Assembly: GCA_035048815.1 (NCBI GenBank)
Contig: JAUCBN010000026.1
Location: forward strand, 19,547,501-19,611,500
From: Abelmoschus esculentus
Lineage: Eukaryota > Streptophyta > Magnoliopsida > Malvales > Malvaceae
Direction: 5' to 3'
Length of the DNA stretch: 64,000 nt
Part shown: positions 11,107 to 22,783 of the stretch, in pieces
Position numbering within the stretch: the first letter of the stretch is position 1
Layout: the number at the start of each line of letters is the position of its first letter
The notes under the pieces: model-generated
What the model was told of the DNA's origin: nothing
Seen by the model: the letters and a program-made list of their open reading frames with translations, nothing else
Databases searched by the model: none
Position numbers and translations under genes: made by a program

Positions 11107-13164
11107 GCTGAAAATCACTTCCACTCCAACGTCGTTGCCAAGGTCTGGTTCTTGTCCACTGTGGAATATAATGGTTGAATGCTAGTATTTTATTGCAGCC
11201 TTCTTAGCTGTCCTAGTGCTGCATTTACTGCCAGGTTGCCATTCATTTGGTAATCAGCCAAGTTATGTTTGTAGCTAGCTAATACTCACAGTTAAATGTA
11301 GTTTTATAATGTTTGTAGGGCAGAGTTTTTCTTATGTTCTATGGGTAGGATTAATTCCTGTTATTTAAGGTGCAGCATTAGGATACAATTGGGTTAGCCT
11401 TTTTTGTCTTTTATTACAGATACAGAGTGGCTTCTACAGATAATGTAATTGTGTTTCAGAAACTTGATGGAAGCCGTCTTCTATTTCAATAAATGCCTAA
11501 CGATTGCAGTCTGCATATTCTATTACCATTGGTATCCTGCATGTTTAAAATGCTACTTCTTTTTTTGGTTCTGAGGATTTAGTATTTCCCGAAGTGAATG
11601 TAAATTATACTATGATCTTAACCACTCAACGGGTATTGAAAAATTAACTAAAAAACCATTAATTCTTCATGTCTTGTCACAAACTCAGGATTTTCTTATA
11701 GCTCTCTTGGTGTCCTTGTGTATTAAGTACCTAAAATCCTTATCATTTGTGTAAGAATCTTTGTATATTTTAGTTGTAAAAAGCACGAAACGTTGTGAAA
11801 GGTGCACATTTTTTTATATTATTTGTTTAATTTGAGACTTAAGTATAAATTTAAATAAAAAATATTTTTATTTTTTAGCATCTATAATATAATTATCATG
11901 TTTTTAAGTATAGAGTTAAATTATTTAAAATAAAAAGATGATTTACTTACGAAAGATAAGTGTTTTCCTTTAATGTCTTAGTTTCATAATTTTTTTCTTA
12001 TAATGTATTTTAAAATTAGTATATATTTCCTTTAGGTAAGAATTTATATAATCTTATTAATTAAATATAATTTTTTTTAAAAAGTTATCTTTACATCCTA
12101 TTGGCCCTACAACTACCGGTCGTTCTTCCATTTTTCTATCTTGTGTAGAGCAAGATGATGGCATTATAGATTGAAATTCAACATGGTAGTTAATGAAGAC
12201 AAAAGAAGAGTGCTTTATGATACAATCGGCAGTGAGATGGTTCAGAAATTGTGAAGCAGCAGTAAGTCAAGTAAGTGGTCACCGACACCGAGTTAGAAGA
12301 AGAAACGAGTGTTTTGGGGCTCCATGGAATATGAACCCAAGTCCCTATAAGGAATCGCAAAAGTCCAAACGGTTTTTAAGGCCGAACGTGCCTAAATATT
12401 ATTCAAATCTGCATTTCATGTGCTAGTTTCCATAACGAAAAGGATGGTGCAATAGAGAACCCAACTCTTTTTACTTTAATGGGTCAATTTAAGACTGATC
12501 GCAACCCGAATTGGTAGGAGGGAAGAGACTAGCTCATGGACCAGACAAAACACTAACAAAAAAGTAATTTTGACATCTGTATATCTATCTCTTAATATAG
12601 AACCAGTAGAGTGTAGGCTGATGAATCTCTCCTATCATCACTTTCCTCTATCAATGTCACTGGAAATTCATGTTCTTTAAAACGTGAGATTTTGAATTCG
12701 AGTTTATTTATTTATTGTTGATGTCTCTTCATCCAGTGTTAGATAGGTAGGCTACGTTAGGAGGAAAAAAGTAAGGTTTGAACAACACTCGAGTACTTAA
12801 TGTTAAAAAACCATTTGGGTACTTGTGACTGACGTGATGGAGAGAGATAATGAAAAGCAGATACAAGTTAAATAACAAGACTAGTGGATGATAAGGATGA
12901 ATAGAGAGAAGGGATTCACCCTTTTCCTGGTGGGGGGTTCCTTGATTTTTATTGATGGTTTTGCTAGAAAAAGTGGAAAACCCTAGAATCGTTTTTAAGC
13001 CCTTCCTTTTGGTACCTTTTGCCAATACCAAAAATGGGGTGTTTACGGATCTGATCCATTCCTTTACTATTCTTGGCTTTAGGTTTATGTGCGTGAAAAC
13101 ATGCGGGTTTCTTGTTTAGGTAAAAAATCATGTTTAGTTTCTTTGTAATAAGGTCTTGTTGGGG
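11107..13164. other. Intergenic: relic 3' UTR, AT-rich spacer, MIR156 upstream
   Basis: To about 11520 the DNA resembles a 3' UTR with a poly(A) signal. From 11520 to 12160 it is AT-rich. From 12160 to 13164 it has mixed composition and is the likely promoter and 5' part of the MIR156 primary transcript. The ORFs at 12193-12426 and 12729-13242 show no recognisable domain. Confidence 0.4.
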
Positions 13165-13270
13165 ACATTTTGAAATTGACACAAGAGAGCGAGCACACAG
13201 TAGCATTTGTACAAGGCTATACCTTTTCTTTTGCGTGCTCACTTCTCGTTCTGTCAGCTTCTAGTTCCCG
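13165..13270 (+). ncRNA. MIR156: MIR156 precursor hairpin with variant mature arm
   Basis: The 5' arm at 13177-13196 reads TGACACAAGAGAGCGAGCAC. It differs from canonical miR156 (TGACAGAAGAGAGTGAGCAC) only at positions 6 (G to C) and 14 (T to C). The 3' arm at 13237-13258 begins GCTCACTTCTCGTTCTGTCA and follows TTTTGCGT, the familiar miR156-star arm and its flank. The arms are about 40 nt apart, a normal loop, and the usual two-base asymmetry in the star is present. miR156 directs cleavage of SPL mRNAs and times the juvenile-to-adult change. Both substitutions create mismatches with a star arm that keeps the ancestral complement. The locus could still be transcribed, but its small RNA may be altered or inactive. 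Confidence 0.8.
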
Positions 13271-16200
13271 GATTTTGATCCTTCGGTCACCTTTTAAGCC
13301 TGATTTGTTCCTTATCACTACCCTCCTCCTCGTCTCTCTCTCTCTATATGTATGTGTGTGCTGTGTTTACTTGCTCTAAATACTATCTTCTTCCTAGTTT
13401 TTTCCCTTTCCTATTAAAGCATGCGATCATCTCTTTACTGCTATTTGTTTTCATCTGAATCTAGCAGCACTGAATTGCTACTCTAGGTTATAACCCTGTC
13501 TTATGTAACATTGATTGCATTCTAACATGTTGTCTGTTTTACTGTCTGGGAAAGGACGTTGCACGCAGGTAGATTTCTGTATTAATTTAGCTAAATATTA
13601 GTTTATTTGCAGCAGGCTTGGTGTTTCTGATTTCATAGTGTATTTACATGCGTTAATCTACAAATTTTGAACTTTAAGATTACTTTTTCTCTTGAAGATG
13701 TCATTGTTGTTCCAACCTCTTGCAGAATTTGAGTTGGAGCGTGTTTAAGCGCACGATATGCTTCAATTTCTCTTAGAAGTTATGATACATGTATCAAAAA
13801 ATCGAATACCTTGGACTTGGAGTGAACCCAACATGCTTAGATTTCGAAGGGGATTGATTCAAGAAAATTTACATGATTTCAATCCAATTAGGTATCTAAT
13901 ACCAGTTTGTTTTGCTTGGTTTGGCAATTAAAGATGGGTTTTAATGACATCAGATCAGACTACAATCTTGATGGGGAAGTGGGGAACATTTCAGCTTTCT
14001 GCATCAATTTGGCTTGCTACTTCTTATTCATACACACTTTTGTACTGGTCTATTTAGGTCATTTTTATGGTTGTAAATGTTTAGATAGCTTGTGTCTTGT
14101 ATTATCCAAGGAAGTGGACTTCTGGTATGTCAACTGCCTGTACATGTATGAGTTTTACACTGACATCTCTCTCCTTCCATAACACGTAAGGATGTAAACG
14201 TATGCTGAATTTGATCGCAATGTGGTTGTCCCAGAAGCAAATCGCGAACCTGGTAATCCGTTCTCGCAATTCACAGCTAATCTTCATTGCAGTATTTCCA
14301 TTAGTTATTAGTTTAGTGTGGAATGGGGTAAGGCTTTTAGCTAGATCCTAGTGAATCATTTGTATAGTAGTACTAGTGCCTCCATTACATCTCCAAAGAG
14401 GATCATGCCAGCACTAATTAATGATTGCACATTGATATTTGAAATTCTTTTAATGATTTATATTTTCAGTTGGTATTAAGATATAGGGCTGTCATTTGGT
14501 CCCTAACTCAGTTGGCTTATGAGCCGAGTTCAAGCCTCGCTGGAAACATTTTTTCCGATTTTCCAGTGTATGTTCTTCATTCTGGTTTTCTCCCTTTCCA
14601 AGTTGAACATGTATGTATAAGGAAGTTTTCTGCCAATATTTGACTGCTTGCTCAAAGCATCTAACTGCAAGTATATCCTTATGTGAAGTGGATTTTATAC
14701 AAATGTCCCCATTTTCCATGAAAACCGTGTCTACAATTCAGTCTGCAGAAAACTGGGTTAGGGTTAGGTCGAAAGAACAGTTCTCCATTCCACAATCCCA
14801 GCTGATTCTTTTAAGACAATTTTTTTTTTCTTTAGAAGACTCTTCTCTAATCTGCTGTCATGTTCTTAATTAATCCATTCTAATCTTTGTGTGAGCGCAT
14901 TAGCCAACGACCCACTCTTTGTACTTTTGAGATTGAAAAGACATTTTCCACAATATTGGATTAAAATATGCAGTAATTAAACTCCTACTGGTGCTGGCGT
15001 CATGCTGCTGATTTCACCAAAGGGATTTTAGGGTTATGGGGGAACATAGAATGATTAACAAACACATTTGCCATAAACTATATGTTTGAAAAGATATAAA
15101 ATGATGGTTTTCACTTGACAGGAAGTTCATATATGATTTAACAAAGTACAAGATGGAATTTGCCACAAACAATCCGACTTTTTCTTAATGAATGAAGTAT
15201 AAAATAGAATAAATCCTCGTAAAATTCGTTCCAATAATATTCTTAATTAGAAAAATTATTTTATGAGTTTGGTTTATTATATTAGTCATAGTCCCATCTA
15301 ATTATAACATCTATTTCACCACTATCTTTTAAATTATTTTTTTACAATTAATAAATCTTCACTCATCTTTTCTATGTCATTTAAAAATATATTTTTTTGA
15401 AAATTATATTAATGACATGGATGATTAAGGATGGAATAAATGATTTTTATGGATTAGGGACCGCATCTGACGTAGCAAACCGGCCTATGATATAATCTCT
15501 TCCTCAATGGAGTGGTTTGAAATCTCATTTGATGTACTAAGCTTTTTTTTAATTAAAATAGGTCCAAAGAATTATAAAGCTAGATCAATTGTATTTACGA
15601 TAAGTAGAGAGTCGATCAAAGCATGGAGATTTTTAAGAATTTGTATAAAAAAATAAGAACGATTTGTAAGTTTGACGAATTTATCAGGTAAATTTATTTT
15701 CTTCTCTTGACATTAAAATGAATTCCGTCATCCAATCCCATATATTGAGAATATATATCACCCGAACTATAGCAGACAAAGTGATCACAAATCATTGCAT
15801 TTTTATGCTTCTATTTTCTTAGTTTCTCTTTCTTTTGATTTAGAGTTATACAAATAAATATACTTTAGCTATCTATTTTTTAAAAAATAATATTCTATAT
15901 ACTTATTTTGAGTTAAAATATATTTTAAATATTTATTTTAATTAAAAATATTTAAATTAATATATTTTAATGATTATTTATAATATAATCTTTTATATAT
16001 ATATATATGATCTTATTTTAAAATGTTGAGTGCGCCAGCAATGACCTCATGTTTCCCGTCCCCCCACTATTCTATGCTCCTTTAAGTTTCTCGGCAGTAG
16101 TTGAAGTCATTTAATTTATCAAAAAAAGTCATATAATTCATTACCCAGTTGGCAGTTGCATTGAAGCTATGATTTTTCAACCCAGGAAACTGGAAACCTA

Positions 16201-16787
16201 TACAAGCATTTTTGTCCGATTCATGACAGTTAACAGGGTAAGAAGCAACAGAACATATTCTAAAAACAAAACCAATCTTCATTTGTCCAAGAGGATGGCG
16301 CAGACAGGGTTTAGTAGTGTGATATCGAAGTCTAATTGTACGCGCAACTTGGAGCCTGGAGGAAGAAAGATGATATCTTCGGCCGCATTATGAGTTGGAC
16401 TTGGACCGATTCTTCACCAGCATGACCAACACCCGACACATCAACCACCGTCTCTCCCAGAGGCAGAGGATAAGAACTTTGTATTAGGGGTGAAATTGGA
16501 TAGTCAACGCTCAACATTTAATTGAATCTACAAATAACTCTATCATTATAAACTAGACTCTCAAAATAATACTCGTAAGAGGACATATGAACTAAGAAAC
16601 CATATATGGTTTACAGGGCATGAGAGTCATCCTCTCAACCTTGTTCATAGGAGTATAGCATAATCTTAGGCTATGCAAATAAAGTATTCAAATTTAAAGA
16701 TCCTAAACATAGCACAATTTGTTCATAAAATCTTGTTTTTTAAAGAGTAGAGGGACTTGTCGCCTTTCAAGGTTAAGTGGCAAGTGG
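13271..16787. other. MIR156 downstream transcript region and spacer
   Basis: From 13271 to about 14880 the base composition is moderate, with a CT-rich/TG-rich stretch near 13335-13360. This is probably the rest of the MIR156 primary transcript. Around 14500-14545 there are box A-like (CTAACTCAGTTGG) and box B-like (GAGTTCAAGCC) elements, possibly a tRNA-derived SINE scrap. From 15200 to 16030 the DNA is AT-rich with a TA run near 16000. ORFs at 16169-16393 (plus) and 16332-16517 (minus) are short and unrecognised. Confidence 0.4.
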
Positions 16788-17334
16788 GGTCAAAGTTTCC
16801 CTTTCTAACCCATGTCAATTTGACTTTTGCGTGTCTGTCCTTGAAATACTTATAATTTTGAGGAAGTAAAGTGGAGATAAAAAGAGTTCCAACTACTTCC
16901 CTTCACAATCACATGAGGCTTCATTTGACCAGTAACAGCGAACTAGTGGGTTTAGAATCAAATTTTGGATTTATCCAATTGAAAACAATCTTTTAATTTG
17001 ACCACTAACACTGAAATTAGAATCAAATTTTGGATTTTCCAATGGAACCCCTTCTCAAAAGTAACCCTAGGACGTTTTGATTTGATTTTGGCTTAGGATA
17101 CTATATTAAACGAACCGATACATTATCATTTACACTTTTGTCAAACAGAACCACAAGCACGTGCGATATCACTGGAGTTAAGATTAAGATACGTTAGATC
17201 GGGATAACACAAATGAAAGGAGGTGGAACGAAGGTCAACAAGAAGACCTTGGTCTGTAATCTGTATCGCCATTGGTAGTCTTCAACTTCAAAAAAGTAAG
17301 GTACGATACCCCATGGGACAGGGCAACATTGACT
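16788..17334. promoter_or_regulatory. W-box cluster upstream of the WRKY40-like gene
   Basis: Six TTGAC[CT] W-boxes (either strand) occur in 547 bp: 16788-16793, 16820-16825, 16925-16930, 16998-17003, 17233-17238 and 17329-17334. The gene's ATG is at 17563. W-boxes are the DNA sites bound by WRKY factors, and group IIa WRKY genes are known to be controlled by themselves and other WRKYs. The density is above what I would expect by chance, which supports auto- or cross-regulation. Confidence 0.6.
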
Positions 17335-17562
17335 TTCCAATCTAAATATTTCACGAACGGCTTTCCTAGTGGCTAGTGCCAATGGGATGAACAATTTGCC
17401 TACAACCTTTCATCCCCATCTTCCGCTCACTTTCCTTGGAAACATCTTTTGGATTCTATCCTATCCTCTCTCTCTCTGTATATATTTCCCTATTCCTGAT
17501 TTTATTGATCTACCCTTCCTCGATTTCTTCCTTTGCTTTGTTTTGTATACCAACTTTGAGTG

Positions 17563-18950
17563 ATGGAATCAGCTTGGCCATGGGTGGATACTAGTTTGGA
17601 TCTTAACATCAATCCTCGAAGCAGTAAAGCTATGGTGAGTCTGGGTTGTTGTTTTTTCATCCAACACAAGTCTTGCTTGTTTTTAGATTGCTGGGCTTAC
17701 AAAAAGTTTCAAACTTTTTTGAACCAGAAGCAAGAATTCGAGGGAGAAGCGTCTCACTCTGCTGTGAAGGGTCCATTTAAAGATGAGGTCAGTTTCTGGG
17801 AAACTTTTTTGGTGCTTGTTTTTTCATCTAGTTCAGGCTTGTGTTGGATTTCTGCAGTCTATGTTATTTGAAGAAGCTGAATGTTGTTGCTTTGTTTTAA
17901 AAAATATATATAACAGGTTGGAGTTTTAGTAGAGGAATTGAATCGGGTCAGCACCGAGAACAAGAAGCTAACTGAGATGCTAACAGTTTTATGCGAGCAG
18001 TACTACGCTTTGCAGCACCAATTCAATGAATTGGTGAGCAACAACTTCAAAACCGAAGCTGCAACGATATCGTCAAAGTCAAAGAAGAGAAAAGCCGAGA
18101 GCGAGGATTATACAAAAAACTTGATTGGATTCAGTGGAAACACTGAGAGCAGCTTTAGTGATGAAGACTCGAGCAAAAAGCCCAAGGACTGCCTTAAACC
18201 AAAGATTTCAAGGGTTCACGTCCGCACAAATCCTTCAGATACAAGCCTGGTAGGTTCCCAGAGTTGGATTTCTCTTCTTAGCAGATTGAATTTACCAGTA
18301 TCTGCTAATGACATTAATTGATGAATGTTTTAGATTGTGAGGGATGGATATCAATGGAGAAAATATGGCCAAAAGGTCACAAGGGACAACCCCAGTCCCA
18401 GAGCATACTTCAGGTGCTCCTTTTCCCCAAGTTGTTCGGTTAAGAAAAAGGTGAGTGATGCTTTCCTCTCCACCCTTGACAACATTTCGGGATTGTATTC
18501 GAATTCAAATTCAGTCTGATTATGATGGATTTTCTAGTTCTTGCTGGAAATGGAATTCACAGGTCTAAAAACATTATTTGTTTCTGATTGTTGTTTTTGG
18601 TATTGATTGATCCATTTCAGGTGCAGAGAAATGCTGAAGATCCATCAATATTAGTGGCTACATATGAAGGAGAGCACAACCATGACCCTGCACGCAATAA
18701 TGCTCCGACGGAGCGCCCCCCAAACACTGGTCCTACTCCTGCATCAGTTCCATCTGCCCAAACCAAAGCTTCACCTCCCACTGTAACTCTTGATCTGATG
18801 CAGCCAGCTAGACTGGAGGAGGATGCCACAAAGCCAGCTCCACGAATGGATGCACCAGATATCCAACATCTGTTAGTTCATCAAATGGCATCTTTTTTGA
18901 GCAGAGACCCCAAGTTCACAGCAGCCCTTGCTGCAGCCATTTCAGGATGA
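17563..18950 (+). CDS. WRKY40: WRKY transcription factor, group IIa (WRKY40/18/60 type)
   Basis: Nuclear repressor/activator of defence and ABA responses that binds W-boxes. Five exons: 17563-17634, 17728-17787, 17917-18249, 18334-18450 and 18621-18950, all GT-AG and all phase 0, giving 303 residues (AtWRKY40 is about 302). The N-terminal motif WVDTSLDLNIN is characteristic. A leucine-zipper coiled coil follows (about residues 45-85: VGVLVEELNRVSTENKKLTE), then a basic KSKKRK stretch. The WRKY domain has WRKYGQK at 163-169 and a C-X5-C...H-X-H zinc finger at C183, C189, H213 and H215. The last intron interrupts the domain before VQRN, as expected of the V-type intron of groups IIa and IIb. 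The start is the ATG after TTTGAGTG. Symbol is by subfamily, not proven orthology. Confidence 0.93.
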
Positions 18951-19840
18951 GTTGTAAATCCGAATACGATAAACAAGTTCTGTAGATATGGTATTTTGAA
19001 TCTAATATCAGAAAATGGAAGAATGAATTCATTCTTTTGCAATTCAGATGTAATCTGAGCTTTCCTTCTGAAGACTGTCAAATAACGGTTAGACGGATTA
19101 ATCCCAGTGAACAAATTTAAACTACAGAGGCTAAAATGTTACTTTTCAAAGTATAGGAACTAAAATGAACAACAAGAGACCATATGTAGTAATTACTACT
19201 CCTAGTACGTCAACCAAGTGCTTTATATTCAAACTTTGCAGCTGCCAGGTGCCAGGCGCCAGCTGATCATTTATTGTCGACGTATATTTCCTTCAACCCA
19301 CTACAAAATAATCTACCGAAATGAGACATGGAGTCTTAAATTAATAACTTAAATATTGATATTATAAATAAAATAAATTATATTAAAATTTATATCATAA
19401 CCAATAAAAATTAAATTTAAAAAATAGTTTTTACCATATAAATTTTTATGGAAAAAACACACAGAAAAATTAATAAAATACATAGTTTTATTAGTTAAAC
19501 TATTAATAATGTATCAAGATAGAGCTATAATATAATTTTAATGTAAACAAAGAGAACCAATTTTGAAAAGTCTTTGGTAATAGATATTTATAATATTTGT
19601 TTCTAATTTATTAATAGATTAAATATCATTAATAATTAATTAATCTAACAAGACGAGACATTAAATATTTTAAACAAAAATTGAGTTCAATCTTAATATT
19701 TTGATTGAGAAATTGATGTGGTAGAATCTTCGGATTAAGTTACAGCTTTATGAAGTCTCATCTTACTTCAAGTGATCATCGTCCTGAACTTTACCCTAAC
19801 GAGCTAGGTTTCTTAGCAGTACTGTAATCATGAATTGTAG
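18951..19840. other. Spacer between WRKY gene and its decayed duplicate
   Basis: The start is the 3' UTR of the WRKY gene; from about 19340 the DNA is AT-rich. I looked here for the missing first three exons of the downstream WRKY copy and found no zipper-coding sequence. Confidence 0.5.
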
Positions 19841-20340
19841 ATAATCAGAGATGGATATCAATGGAGAAAATACGGTCAGAAAGTTCCAAAAAATAACCCA
19901 TCACCTCGAGCTTACTTCAAGTGCTCTGTGGCTCCCGGATGTCCAGTCAAAAGGAAGGTTTATATAGTAGTCAAACTGAGCCATACTTTTCTTTGTTACT
20001 GCTATTCGAATATCTTTCTTAGGTTCAGCGATGTGTGAAGGACAAATCTTTTCTTATGGCAACAGACGAAGGACAACACAACCATGATGCTTGTTCCACA
20101 CCAGGACAGTCATTGTCTTCTTCGACAACTATCCTTCCTTGTCCGGTTCTGGATAACCCTTTTCGATCACGCTTCCAGGATCCAACATTCAGAACAGTTA
20201 TAGAAGTTACCTTGGGAATGTTATGGAAGATTACGGAACAAGTAACATTGATGATGACGACAAGAAGAGCATTGAAGACCATGTTGCATCATTAACAAAA
20301 GATCCGAACTTCACTCTGGCTTTAGCCGCTGCAGACTGCA
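19841..20340 (+). pseudogene. Decayed tandem duplicate of a group IIa WRKY gene
   Basis: Two exons matching exons 4 and 5 of the gene upstream. The first (19841-19957) is exactly 117 nt like its counterpart, begins IIRDGYQWRKYGQK and keeps C-X5-C. It ends at a GT donor. The second begins at 20023 after TTCTTAG with VQRCVKDK and keeps the H-N-H of the zinc finger. It then loses frame near 20180-20200: the family ending (DHVASLTKDPNFTLALAAAD) continues in a different frame from the zinc finger. Exons 1-3, which encode the zipper, are absent. I infer a local duplication followed by truncation and a frameshift. A zinc-finger-only peptide cannot be excluded. Confidence 0.82.
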
Positions 20341-20649
20341 GTTGCTCGCTCCATAAGTTCCAACATACCACAATTTTGTCATTATTAACTATGGTAAATC
20401 TAAAAATGAGTTAGATTTATCTATGGTACACATGGACCCATTTACTTTCCTTTTAATTAAAATTTTACACAATTTTTAATATATAATGAAAAGGATAACA
20501 AAAGTAAAACTATCCTATCCTGTTGTATTCTATTCATACATATTTTCAATAAAGCTTGTTTGGGCACTGTACAAGTGAGCTTGAGAGGACCTAATATGAA
20601 CCCCAATCATCTGCTCTGCTCCAAAACCAGAAAGCAATGCAGTTACTAG

Positions 20650-21460
20650 CTTACTATTTGAATTTGGTATTTGCACACAACATTCACCACCTGCATGTAT
20701 TTTATTTTACATCTCCTACTTGAATCGTCTTCTGCAGATGGTTGAATAGAGGTCTTAGAATGTTCTGATCCTTGTGGAGTAACCTGAAGTTGTTGTAATT
20801 CAATCAGAAGGTGATCTGGGACAGGGTGTAGGCTGGGCAGACTTTTGAGGATTTCCTGTGGTTTAAACTTCTTTCGAGTTGCATTTTCATTCCATGTGTT
20901 ATAAGAAAATGTAGATTCTTTCTCCAAAGCAGTGTATGTTTAACTTGTGATGATGTGTTACACGGTATCGGGTACAGTAGCATATTTGATACTGGGATAC
21001 GCTGAAGTATATTTGCTACATCTGTTGTGGGAGACAGCCAATCACCATTGCCAAAAATCATTTGAACTTGAGCAAAAGCTTCCGTGGGAAGATCACCTTT
21101 CTCCTCAACACCCGGTAAACCAGTTGAAAAAGCAGAAGTTCAAACATCCATATCTCAGAAAATAACCTTCACCGAGTCGTAAGATAATAACTATTCAAAA
21201 CCAAACAGCACAAGACAATATATACCTATGCTCTAAAATCCTTTGGAAATCGATCCTTGGCATTCAAGAAGATGTCAATTTCTTCACGGTTAAGCATCAA
21301 CATATATGATTTTGTAAGACTGCATTGAACATGACCCTGAACAAGTGAACATCAATAACTCTGCTGCTGATCACAATCTAAACTAATACATTCAATAACA
21401 TCACCCACAACATGGCAACGGATGTCGAATTTAATTAGTTTGTTATCCACTTGCAATAAT
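20650..21460 (-). pseudogene. Relic of a class II formin (PTEN/C2-like N-terminal region)
   Basis: Read on the minus strand, three blocks match the C2-like region of plant class II formins as I remember it. Around 21460-21350: KLIKFDIRCHVVGDVIECIS. From 21336 to 21226, after an acceptor TTCAG: VMFNAVLQNH, then, after a frame change, MLMLNREEIDIFLNAKD and FPKDFRA followed by TAG where GAG is expected. From 21166 leftward: a stop-containing VIF*DMD, then LPGVEEKGDLPTEAFAQVQ and GDWLSPTTDVANILQRI. The intron positions are kept, so this is a genomic fragment and not a processed copy. The FH2 domain and actin-binding part are absent. Several stops and frameshifts make it a pseudogene. Confidence 0.7.
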
Positions 21461-22783
21461 CCAATGTACTTGCAAGCATCCAAAGCTACTACCATATACA
21501 ATCTAGGAGTTTACCCCCCAAGCATCCAATATACTAATCTGTACAGAATCTAATGAAACATTTCTATGGTATAAAAATAAACATTTGTATAACCATGTGA
21601 GTATGAAAACATTTGGAACAAAAACTCCAATGTACTTGCATTTCCGACTGACCCCGTTACAAGAAAGTAACAACGAAATCATGGGGTGTTCTAATAAATG
21701 TGTCATTCAATTTCGTAGAAGCAAATGAAATTATAAAGGGATAAAGGAAAAGCCTACCCTAAACTCTTTCAGACAATCCCATTGATCGGCTTCTGTTGAA
21801 AGATCTTCTTAAACAACGCCATTGTTGTTCTTAGATAAATGAATAATTGTTTTAGATATATACATAATACATGGCAGAGAAGTGTGGAATTGTCTGAAAG
21901 AGTTTATTGAAGGGGAAAAAATGCCCACATGGAGCTACTAGAGAGAAAGAAGGGCGGAAATGATTGGCAGAGAATTTCAATTGGACAACTTACCTATAAA
22001 TAAATGAATATTTTTTTTAATAAAATGCGAAAATTACCATCCTTAAAAAACTTAATTGCAAGGATAAAGGGAACGAGCACATGCCTAATAGACCAACAAA
22101 ACTATAGTTGACAAATGCACAATTTTTTAAGCACCCTCTCATGCAATATTATATTTAATATTTTAAAGTAATTTTCTGTAGCGTCACCATGAGTATAGAT
22201 ACGACAACATCCACTGACTAGCAACGACGTTTATAACCAAAGAGACAGCATTTAGTTGTACTGTTCCCAAGCCTTACCAATACCAGTTCCAACCATAGAA
22301 CAAACCGTCACGTTTTTCCGTTGCCTCTTGCTGTAGAACCGGTGAAGAAGAAATGGGACAAAACAAGATATCACGACACGCCAGACCCAACCAACAACTT
22401 GCCATTAAAGTTAAAGCCCATGTACTATATAAATATACCATGAGGGGAGTCTGAACGCAAAGAAAAACAGCTCCTCCCGTGCGCACTACGCACCACCCGA
22501 CAACAACCTTTTATATTTATTGCCTTTGTTCTTTACTCTGGTCTGGTCCCGGCCCCGGCCCCGGCGGTACCATTGCTAGAGTAATCGATTGTCATAAATT
22601 CCACATAAAATCCAGGCCAGGAAAGTCGTCGCTCTTCTCATTTGTCAACGTAATTGCTCTCTATATTCTAACACCCTTTCACCTTTCGTTTACTTTTAAT
22701 TTTTTTTTTTAAAAAAAATCGTAAATGCATTCGTTATAATCACCGGATCTTGAATCTCCACCTATGGTTGTTTTTGACCGGAA
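21461..22783. other. Intergenic: formin relic flank and chorismate mutase promoter
   Basis: Contains the hairpin listed separately (21759-21907). Otherwise AT-rich, with a short GC-rich stretch of CCGGCCCCGG type at about 22548-22567. No gene recognised. Confidence 0.4.
21759..21907. repeat. Inverted repeat able to form an miRNA-like hairpin
   Basis: The arm 21760-21777 (TAAACTCTTTCAGACAAT) is the exact reverse complement of 21889-21906 (ATTGTCTGAAAGAGTTTA). Pairing continues inward for three to four more bases after one mismatch. The stem of about 22 bp encloses a loop of about 105 nt. I do not match either arm to a known miRNA family. It could equally be a chance or decayed foldback element. 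Confidence 0.5.
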
